Below are positions 1 through 4,920 of a stretch of 6,208 bases of DNA, piece after piece. This DNA comes from an uncultured Formosa sp. (GTDB lineage: Bacteria > Bacteroidota > Bacteroidia > Flavobacteriales > Flavobacteriaceae): NCBI GenBank assembly GCA_902516685.1, contig CABXZJ010000035.1, positions 1-6,208 of the forward strand. Direction: 5' to 3'. Position 1 is the first letter of the stretch. Every line of letters starts with the position of its first letter. Under the pieces are notes generated by a model. It ran no database searches and had not been told where the DNA came from. It was given only the letters and a program-made list of their open reading frames with translations. Position numbers and translations under genes: made by a program.

Positions 1-116
1 TAGATAAATGGAGCGAGCTCATTCTCACGCTTTGGTGTAATAATTTCATTAAGTTGACTAAAACTACCTCGACCAAAAATGACATTAGAAACCATTGGAA
101 AATTTTTAAAACTCAT
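1..116 (-). CDS. kdnB: KdnB-like Kdo 8-oxidase (iron-containing alcohol dehydrogenase family), N-terminal fragment
   Basis: The reverse complement opens with ATG at 116-114 and stays open for 38 codons to the window edge, so only the N-terminus is visible. It reads MSFKNFPMVSNVIFGRGSF and continues SQLNEIITPKRENELAPFI. The pattern 'FKNF..V..VIFGRGSF.QL' resembles, from memory, the start of Shewanella KdnB, which oxidises C8 of Kdo as the first step to 8-amino-Kdo (Kdo8N). Family members are soluble metal- and NAD(P)-dependent enzymes of about 350-380 residues; the nucleotide- and metal-binding parts lie outside the window. The gene starts 11 bases after the kdsB stop on the same strand, consistent with one operon. 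An AAGGA sequence lies about 10 bases before the ATG. With only 38 residues, another Fe-ADH subfamily cannot be excluded; the kdsB neighbour is what makes KdnB the best reading. Confidence 0.72.
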   Translation of the reverse strand, partial: MSFKNFPMVSNVIFGRGSFSQLNEIITPKRENELAPFI

Positions 117-127
117 ATAATTTTTCC

Positions 128-868
128 TTAAATATTATCTTCATTCCATTTAATTCTGGCTTTGATTAGATCTTCAGGGGTGTCAATTTCAATTCCTTGA
201 ACTAATGATTCTACCATCTTAATTTTTTTACCATGTTCTAAATAACGAATACATTCAATTTTTTCAGACTCTTCCAATTTTAAAATTGGAAGTTTTGTAA
301 ATTCTAAAAGTTGATTTCTTCTAAATGCATAAACCCCTTTGTGCTTATAATATTTAACTCCTGAGTCGAGTCGATTGTAAGGTATTACACTTCTAGAGAA
401 ATAAAGAGCATAATTATTTGAATCCGTAATTACCTTGACACAATTTGGATTTTTTATTTCTTTAATATCAGTAATTTCAACCATTAGCGAGGCCAAATCA
501 ATAAGATCCTGTTTATCAGTTTTAAAAATTTCAATTAATCGTTTTAAGCTTTCCCTTTCAGTAAAAGGTTCGTCTCCTTGTACATTGACAACAATATCAC
601 ATTTAATATTTCTGATAACTTCTGCAATTCGGTCACTTCCAGACTCATGTTTATTCTTGCTCATCAAAACATTACCTCCCATAGATTTTATTTCGTTAAA
701 AATAATAGAGCTATCTGTAACAACATATACATCATCAAATAATTTAGTATCAACAACTGCATGATATGTTCTGGATATAACAGGCTGACCAACTAAATCC
801 TCCATAAGCTTTCCAGGAAATCGACTTGCGTCATAACGTGCAGGAATCATAGCAACAATTTTCATCAT
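128..868 (-). CDS. kdsB: 3-deoxy-manno-octulosonate cytidylyltransferase (CMP-Kdo or CMP-Kdo8N synthetase)
   Basis: This cytosolic enzyme activates Kdo, or its 8-amino form, with CTP to give the CMP-sugar used to build the LPS inner core. The 246 residues are full length for the family. Visible motifs are [13 protein letters not shown] (residues 8-20, nucleotide binding), HESGSDR (74-80), NVQGDEPF (95-102, whose Asp99 should bind Mg2+), ALYFSR (154-159), [10 protein letters not shown] (175-184), [16 protein letters not shown] (198-213) and [10 protein letters not shown] (225-234, with the second metal-binding Asp229). The ALYFSR, KH.GVYA and IE.DTPED variants resemble, from memory, the Shewanella enzyme that prefers Kdo8N. 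The adjacent kdnB-like gene supports that substrate, but this is inference. Two consecutive Met codons begin the ORF, so the start may be at 868 or 865. It follows the helicase gene by 64 bases. I see no convincing promoter in that gap, so co-transcription is likely. Confidence 0.93.
   Translation of the reverse strand: MMKIVAMIPARYDASRFPGKLMEDLVGQPVISRTYHAVVDTKLFDDVYVVTDSSIIFNEIKSMGGNVLMSKNKHESGSDRIAEVIRNIKCDIVVNVQGDEPFTERESLKRLIEIFKTDKQDLIDLASLMVEITDIKEIKNPNCVKVITDSNNYALYFSRSVIPYNRLDSGVKYYKHKGVYAFRRNQLLEFTKLPILKLEESEKIECIRYLEHGKKIKMVESLVQGIEIDTPEDLIKARIKWNEDNI
271..292. repeat. Perfect 22-bp palindrome inside kdsB
   Basis: The left arm CTTCCAATTTT (271-281) is the exact reverse complement of AAAATTGGAAG (282-292), with no spacer. 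It lies within kdsB and encodes the conserved KLPILKLEE segment (about residues 192-200). It does not extend beyond 22 bp because the flanking bases are both T. It could be an operator-like site or a cruciform, but the coding constraint makes chance the more likely explanation. Confidence 0.5.
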
Positions 869-932
869 ATAAAAATTACAATTATTAAAAATACAGCTTT
901 TTTAAGAAATAAATTAAAGAATAATCATTAGT

Positions 933-2357
933 TTATAATTCAAAAAACTGATCCTGAAATCCAATTAAATAGAGTTTTTCCTTAGCTCTTGTAATGGCAG
1001 TGTATAACCAACGTAAATAATCTAAATTAATTCCATTTGGTAGATATGGTTGTTCAATAAAAACATTATTCCACTGTCCGCCCTGTGACTTGTGACACGT
1101 AATTGCATAAGAAAATTTGACTTGCAGTGAGTTTAAATATTTATTCTTTTTAATAGCTAAAAATTTTTTGTAGCCTGACCTTTCATTTTCGTAATCTTTT
1201 AGTACTTCTTGGTATAAATTGTTTCCATCTTCATAAGATAATGAAGGAGTTTCTAATGAAATAGTATCAAGCATTAAAACTGTTTCAAATGGTTTCATTT
1301 TTGGATAATCAACTAGTCTAATTTTAACTTCCGCAAAACGAAATCCATATAGATCTTTCAAAGCAAAAACTTCTAAAACCTCAATAATATCTCCATTTGC
1401 TATAAAGCCAGCTTCACTAGTTGGGTTAATCCAAAAATAATTATTTCTAACAATCATCAATAGATCACCTGTGGTTATCTCGTTATCATTAAATAAAATA
1501 CGATCTCTGATTTGTTGATTATATAAATTAGCCCGTTTATTGGATCTTACTATAAGTGCCGTTTCTTCATTTCCATGTTGTGTGTAAGAATCACTAATAG
1601 CATCTAGGATATCTTGTCCGTCAACCAATCTTACGATATCATTGAAGCCTTCTATTTTAAATTTAAATCGTTCAAAGAATTTATTTGAAATTGATTCTCG
1701 AAGTTCTGTGGCATTGAAAAGAATACCTGAGTCCTCACCCTGTCTTACTACTTCATTGAGTTCAATTTGAGAAACTTTTTTACTGTAATTTAATTCTAAT
1801 TTTGAATAGTCTAAGGCTGGGCTAATATCAAGATTTACTGGTGGTAATTGGGCTGTATCACCAATCAATAATAGTTTACATTTATAGCCTAAATAAACAA
1901 ACTTAATCAAATCATCAAGCAAAGCTCCACTTCCAAATATATGTGATTGATTTATGTTATCAGAAATCATAGAAGCTTCATCAACAATGAACAAAGTATC
2001 TTTGTATTTATTCGGTCCTAATACAAAAGATATTTTACCACTTTTATCCGTTTTTGGAATATAAATTTTTTTATGAATTGTGAAAGCTTCTTTGTTAGTG
2101 TAGCTACTAATAACTTTTGCTGCTCTACCTGTAGGCGCTAAGAGAAGAGCACTTTTTTTTACTTTCCATAAATTTTTAACTATAGTAGTAATAATAGTTG
2201 TTTTTCCAGTACCGGCATAACCTTTCAATAAAAAAAGATCTTCCTTTGATTTGGAAAGTATGAAACTTGAAAGTTGTTTTAAACCAATGTCTTGTTTAAA
2301 GGTTGTTGAAAATGGAAATCCAGATTTCAATAAATGATAAAATTCTGATGGAGTCAT
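933..2357 (-). CDS. ATP-dependent RecD/Dda-like DNA helicase (superfamily 1B)
   Basis: The protein of 474 residues carries the full SF1 helicase motif set in order: Walker A GYAGTGKTT (46-54), motif Ia LAPTGRAAKV (73-82), Walker B FIVDEASM (123-130), motif III LLIGDTAQLPP (163-173), motif IV VVRQG (203-207), motif V TCHKSQGGQW (420-429) and motif VI LYTAITRAKE (451-460). The HKSQG motif, the TAITRAK motif and the small size match the RecD2/Dda group of 5'-3' helicases. All catalytic residues look intact, so it should couple ATP hydrolysis to DNA unwinding. There is no RecB/RecC partner and no nuclease domain here, so it is not the RecBCD subunit; its exact role in repair or replication is unknown. 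The start at 2357 gives the N-terminus MTPSEFYHLLKSGFPF, which fits my memory of Bacteroidota orthologues. It heads the minus-strand group helicase-kdsB-kdnB and is divergent from the gene at 2472. It contains an A8 run (T8 at 2153-2160 on the plus strand) in the KVKKSA segment. Confidence 0.9.
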   Translation of the reverse strand: MTPSEFYHLLKSGFPFSTTFKQDIGLKQLSSFILSKSKEDLFLLKGYAGTGKTTIITTIVKNLWKVKKSALLLAPTGRAAKVISSYTNKEAFTIHKKIYIPKTDKSGKISFVLGPNKYKDTLFIVDEASMISDNINQSHIFGSGALLDDLIKFVYLGYKCKLLLIGDTAQLPPVNLDISPALDYSKLELNYSKKVSQIELNEVVRQGEDSGILFNATELRESISNKFFERFKFKIEGFNDIVRLVDGQDILDAISDSYTQHGNEETALIVRSNKRANLYNQQIRDRILFNDNEITTGDLLMIVRNNYFWINPTSEAGFIANGDIIEVLEVFALKDLYGFRFAEVKIRLVDYPKMKPFETVLMLDTISLETPSLSYEDGNNLYQEVLKDYENERSGYKKFLAIKKNKYLNSLQVKFSYAITCHKSQGGQWNNVFIEQPYLPNGINLDYLRWLYTAITRAKEKLYLIGFQDQFFEL

Positions 2358-2384
2358 TAAATTTTAGTCAAACAAAAATTTATT

Positions 2385-2392
2385 CAAATATA
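2385..2392 (-). promoter_or_regulatory. Candidate promoter -7 box for the helicase-kdsB-kdnB group
   Basis: On the minus strand this reads TATATTTG, an exact match to the Bacteroidota -7 consensus TAnnTTTG. Transcription would begin near 2378, leaving a leader of about 20 bases before the helicase ATG. I see no clear TTG -33 element at the usual distance, so support rests on the -7 box and its position in the divergent intergenic region. Confidence 0.4.
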
Positions 2393-2420
2393 AGAATGAT
2401 TTTTGGCCACTTTAACTTTA

Positions 2421-2446
2421 TTGAATAAAAAAAAATTGTAGATTTG
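2421..2446 (+). promoter_or_regulatory. Candidate promoter for the membrane protein-DUF3822-rsmD operon
   Basis: The sequence contains TTG (2421-2423) and TAGATTTG (2439-2446), matching the -33 and -7 elements of Bacteroidota housekeeping promoters. The 15-base spacer is shorter than the usual 17 or more, which weakens the call. Transcription would start around 2452, about 20 bases before the ATG at 2472. An A9 tract (2427-2435) lies between the two boxes. Confidence 0.45.
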
Positions 2447-2471
2447 TTTTATAGATTTTATAAAATAAACT

Positions 2472-3203
2472 ATGGCCATTTTCTTCATTATTTCAATAAT
2501 TATTTTATCAGTTTTAATTGTATGGTTAATTGATAAATATGACCCAAAAAAATACAAATCTCTTATACTTATGAGTTTGTGGGCAATAATTATTTTGTTA
2601 AGTTATATGACATTCATGTCAATTTACGGAGAGATCAGATTTAACCAAGAAAAAGAAAGACGTTATAAAGTTGTAATTGAAAACTTAAAGGATATTCGTG
2701 ATTCACAACTCGCTCACAAAACTGTTAAAGGTACTTTTCAAAATAATTGGGATTCACTAGTAAAGTTCATTGAAAATGAAAAATTCACGATAACCCAAAG
2801 AAGAGATTCAACTATTATTGACAAACTCTTAACAAGTCGTTATGGTGTTGACACAACAAAAGATATTGTAATAATTGATACCCTTGGTTTTGTTGGAGTT
2901 CAAGATTCTCTTTTTGGAGCTGACAAGCGTTACAAAACAATGATGGATATCCCTGAGGGTAAACCAAATCAAAAATTTAAATTGGAAACCGGATATGTTG
3001 CACAAAATGGGATGAATATTCCCGTTTTTGAAGCATCGGTTGATAAAAGTATTCTTTTGTTCGACCAGGATAAAAACTTAGTAGACAAAGAAAAAGAAGT
3101 TATGTCTGTAGAAGGAGTTAATGGTCCTACACTCAGAGTAGGTTCTTTGGAAGAAGTAAATACCAACGGAAATTGGCCTAAAAATTATTCAAACGAACAA
3201 TAA
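2472..3203 (+). CDS. Conserved hypothetical membrane protein with two N-terminal transmembrane helices
   Basis: I cannot name a function. Residues 2-20 and 31-52 are two hydrophobic helices separated by a short polar loop (DKYDPKKYKS). The remaining 190 residues are soluble. A basic and acidic helix (56-80) leads into LKDIRDSQLAHKTVKGTF (72-89) and NNWDSLVKFIENEKFTIT (91-108). This arrangement, a membrane helix followed by a helix with a Q.A...G.F motif, loosely recalls type IV pilin-like proteins, but there is no prepilin cleavage site and two helices rather than one. The tail SLEEVNTNGNWPKNY (225-239) looks strongly conserved from my memory of Flavobacteriia proteins. Both termini of the helix pair may face the same side of the inner membrane; the sidedness is not clear. 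The DUF3822 gene follows 19 bases downstream, suggesting the two act together. Confidence 0.85.
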   Translation: MAIFFIISIIILSVLIVWLIDKYDPKKYKSLILMSLWAIIILLSYMTFMSIYGEIRFNQEKERRYKVVIENLKDIRDSQLAHKTVKGTFQNNWDSLVKFIENEKFTITQRRDSTIIDKLLTSRYGVDTTKDIVIIDTLGFVGVQDSLFGADKRYKTMMDIPEGKPNQKFKLETGYVAQNGMNIPVFEASVDKSILLFDQDKNLVDKEKEVMSVEGVNGPTLRVGSLEEVNTNGNWPKNYSNEQ

Positions 3204-3222
3204 CATATCTGATAAAAATTTA

Positions 3223-3993
3223 ATGTTGTCCATTCAGGCTGGCTTGAATGGACTTTCTTTTTTTGTGCTAGAACATTTTTCAGGTAATGTAATTGATGTC
3301 ATCTTTGAGAATTTCACAAGGGTACTAACACCAGAGAAATTACTTAATAAAATGATTAGAATATTGGACACTCATGAATCTTTACAAGTAAAATTTTCTA
3401 AAGTACAGGTTATTCATAGTAATGAAATGCAAACTGTTATTCCTTCTGCTCTTTTTGATGAAGCTAATTTATCTGATTACTTAAAGTACAACACTAAAAT
3501 TTTTAAAACAGATTTTATAACATATGATGTAATTCAGAACATAGATATTGTGTTAGCATATGTGCCATTTATGAATATAAATAATTATATATTTGACCGT
3601 TTTGGAAGTTTTGAGTACAAACACAGTGCTACAGTTCTTATTGAAAAGATTTTACAATTAGAAAAAAATAATACAGAGCCCAAAGTATTCATAAACATAG
3701 AATGCTCCTGTTTTGAAATTATTATCACAAAAAATAATAATCTACTGTTATATAATCGCTTTGAATATTCAACCAAAGAGGATTTTATATATTATATTCT
3801 TTTTACTGCAGAACAGCTGGAGCTAAACCCTGAATATTTTAAATGTGTTTTAATTGGATTGGACAATGAGAATGATGACTTATTTTCTATTGTTTATAAA
3901 TATGTTAGAAATACGACTTTATTGAAATCAGAAGATATGAATTATTCACATAATGAATCAACAAAAAATTTCACTCTTTTAAACAGCTACTAA
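3223..3993 (+). CDS. DUF3822 family protein (actin-like ATPase fold, function unknown)
   Basis: The 256 residues resemble DUF3822 proteins of Bacteroidota: LSIQAGLNGLSFFV at the N-terminus (2-15), then IPSALFDEANLSDYLKYN (73-90) and YVPFMNINNYIFDRFGSF (113-130) followed by Y.H. From memory, a Bacteroides thetaiotaomicron relative (BT_3980) has an actin-like ATPase fold. The second half fits that fold: FINIECSCFEIIITKNNNLL (156-175) resembles a phosphate-1 strand pair, and CVLIGLD (208-214) sits where an adenosine-binding strand would be. The glycine- and aspartate-rich loops of active ATPases look degenerate, so it may be a non-catalytic scaffold; this is inference. No signal peptide or membrane helix is seen, so it is probably cytosolic. 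Its stop overlaps the rsmD start by one base (TAATG). The first ATG lies directly at the conserved LSIQ segment, and the frame is open upstream to 3160, so a non-ATG start further upstream is possible. Confidence 0.85.
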   Translation: MLSIQAGLNGLSFFVLEHFSGNVIDVIFENFTRVLTPEKLLNKMIRILDTHESLQVKFSKVQVIHSNEMQTVIPSALFDEANLSDYLKYNTKIFKTDFITYDVIQNIDIVLAYVPFMNINNYIFDRFGSFEYKHSATVLIEKILQLEKNNTEPKVFINIECSCFEIIITKNNNLLLYNRFEYSTKEDFIYYILFTAEQLELNPEYFKCVLIGLDNENDDLFSIVYKYVRNTTLLKSEDMNYSHNESTKNFTLLNSY

Positions 3994-4526
3994 TGCGAAT
4001 AATTTCTGGAATTTTTAAAGGAAGGCGCGTGAGGGCACCTAAAAAACTCCCATCTCGTCCAACAACAGATATGGCAAAAGAAGGACTGTTTAATATACTT
4101 TATAATAAATATGATTTTCAAGATATTGAAGTTTTAGATCTATTTTCGGGAACAGGAAATATAAGCTATGAATTCTGTTCAAGAGGGGTAAAACTTATTC
4201 AATCCGTTGATAAAGACCGAGGATGTGTTGAATTCATTAAAAAAACTGCTAAGGATTTAAATATGCCAATTCAAATAATAGAGGCTAATGTCTTCTCATT
4301 TTTACAAAAAAATAATGGAAGATTTGATGTTATTTTTGCTGACCCGCCTTATAAGACGGGGTTGGAAAATTTTGAAAAATTAATTTATTTAATTTTTAAG
4401 AACAAGCTTATTAACGAAAATGGAATTTGTATAATCGAGCACTCTAAACATAAAGATTTATCTAAAATTGACAATTTTAAAGAAATAAAATGCTATTCAG
4501 GAAATTGTTTTAGCTTTTTTAAATAA
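3993..4526 (+). CDS. rsmD: 16S rRNA (guanine(966)-N2)-methyltransferase RsmD
   Basis: RsmD methylates N2 of G966 in 16S rRNA using S-adenosylmethionine during small-subunit assembly. The 177 residues are normal for the family. The N-terminal signature MRIISGIFKGRRV (1-13) and SRPTTDMAKEGLFNIL (21-36) are followed by the SAM-binding motif LDLFSGTGNISYE (48-60), the acidic motif SVDKD (71-75) and the catalytic motif ADPPY (116-120) that holds the target guanine. The C-terminus YSGNCFSFF (168-176) also fits. Translation is probably coupled to the DUF3822 gene through the one-base stop/start overlap. The last codons form part of a hairpin shared with the 3' end of rnpB, and the stop codon begins on the last base of its loop. 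Confidence 0.95.
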   Translation: MRIISGIFKGRRVRAPKKLPSRPTTDMAKEGLFNILYNKYDFQDIEVLDLFSGTGNISYEFCSRGVKLIQSVDKDRGCVEFIKKTAKDLNMPIQIIEANVFSFLQKNNGRFDVIFADPPYKTGLENFEKLIYLIFKNKLINENGICIIEHSKHKDLSKIDNFKEIKCYSGNCFSFFK

Positions 4527-4532
4527 AAAAGC
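4513..4532. terminator. Shared hairpin between the convergent 3' ends of rsmD and rnpB
   Basis: GCTTTTTT (4513-4520) pairs perfectly with AAAAAAGC (4525-4532) across the loop AAAT. The element is symmetric in effect: read on either strand it gives an 8-bp stem, and the minus-strand rnpB transcript meets a run of six U immediately after its P1 helix. The rsmD stop codon (4524-4526) begins in the loop. Only two of eight pairs are G-C, so alone it is a weak stem. For rnpB, the strong P1 helix followed by the U run probably does the terminating. Confidence 0.5.
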
Positions 4533-4829
4533 AGATCTGTAAGCCGAATTCTGTACCCATTAAGAGTCCTTATCATTTATCTAAGATTTTTGTTGCCAAA
4601 AAACTTTAGCTGCCTACCCTTCAACATTGCACGTGCCGCACTAAAAGCTGATATACATGGCATTGCACCGCATAGAGTTTACCTGTTTTCACTACAGCTT
4701 AACCTGTACATACTTTCTGTTGCACTAGTCCTAACCTCACGGTTGGTGGCCGTTAACCACTATGCTGCACTACGGTGTTCGGACTTTCCTCTCTTCGTAA
4801 AAACGAACAGCGATAAGGCGATCTGCTTT
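4528..4829 (-). ncRNA. rnpB: RNase P RNA (catalytic RNA, bacterial type A-like)
   Basis: This is the ribozyme that, with RnpA, trims the 5' leader from precursor tRNAs. On the minus strand the universally conserved blocks appear in order: GAGGAAAGTCCGAACACC near the 5' end, GTGCAACAGAAAG, ACAGGTAAACTC with GCAATGCCA, GGGTAGGCAGC, GATAAATGATAAGGACTC, and ACAGAATTCGGCTTACAG at the 3' end. P1 is formed by AAAGCAGATC (4829-4820) with GATCTGCTTT (4537-4528). P4 forms between AAGTCCGAA (4786-4778) and TTCGGCTT (4548-4541) with the conserved bulged U. Compared with E. coli CCGGG/CCCGG, it has CCGAA/UUCGG, a compensatory change that supports the call. A GNRA (GCAA) capped hairpin follows GGGTAGGCAGC and is likely P18. 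About 302 nt is short compared with 377 in E. coli. A probable P15 (UCAGC/GUUGA) encloses a loop without the usual GGU. Confidence 0.96.
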
Positions 4830-4833
4830 GTGG

Positions 4834-4841
4834 CAAAATTA
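4834..4841 (-). promoter_or_regulatory. rnpB: Candidate -7 box of the rnpB promoter
   Basis: The minus strand reads TAATTTTG, matching TAnnTTTG. It ends five bases before the P1 5' end at 4829, so transcription would start at or next to the mature 5' end of RNase P RNA. No clear TTG -33 element is seen at standard spacing. Confidence 0.5.
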
Positions 4842-4906
4842 CACAAATTGTTGATAACTCCTATTATTTAATTTAAACCCAACAAATGAATTCCACAATG
4901 AATTTT

Positions 4907-4914
4907 TAAATTTG
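4907..4914 (+). promoter_or_regulatory. dnaX: Candidate -7 box of the dnaX promoter, implying a leaderless mRNA
   Basis: TAAATTTG matches the TAnnTTTG consensus and ends six bases before the dnaX ATG at 4921. At the normal distance, transcription would start within a few bases of that ATG, giving a leaderless or near-leaderless transcript. There is no good -33 TTG and no ribosome-binding sequence. An imperfect ATGAATT direct repeat (4886-4892 and 4898-4904) lies just upstream. Confidence 0.35.
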
Positions 4915-4920
4915 TTCTGT

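Noticed and set aside
435..764. Plus-strand open frame of 109 codons opposite kdsB
   Set aside because: It is an antisense shadow of a well-supported gene; the peptide is low-complexity and rich in Ser, Ile and Leu.
869..932. Possible terminator (TTAAAAA/TTTTTAA arms) or promoter between the helicase and kdsB
   Set aside because: The stem is entirely A-T with a 7-base loop, and no TAnnTTTG box is present; the 64-bp gap is best left as an ordinary operon spacer.
2153..2160. T8 run (A8 in the helicase coding strand) as a possible slippage site
   Set aside because: The run is shorter than in dnaX, has no adjacent hairpin, and falls between motifs I and Ia, where a truncated product would be useless.
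2969..3166. Minus-strand open frame opposite the membrane protein gene
   Set aside because: It is a short antisense shadow with no ribosome-binding sequence or family resemblance.
3585..3776. Minus-strand open frame opposite the DUF3822 gene
   Set aside because: It is a short antisense shadow of a gene with clear family motifs.
4343..4360. Near-palindrome CCCG-C-CTTATAAG-A-CGGG inside rsmD
   Set aside because: It has a central mismatch pair and falls on the codons for the conserved DPPYKTG motif, so coding constraint is a sufficient explanation.
4590..4871. Plus-strand open frame of 93 codons
   Set aside because: It lies opposite rnpB, whose conserved blocks and P1/P4 pairing explain the sequence; the predicted peptide has no recognisable family features.
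4886..4904. ATGAATT direct repeat upstream of dnaX as a possible DnaA or regulator site
   Set aside because: It matches no DnaA box, and a 7-base AT-rich repeat is expected by chance in this composition.
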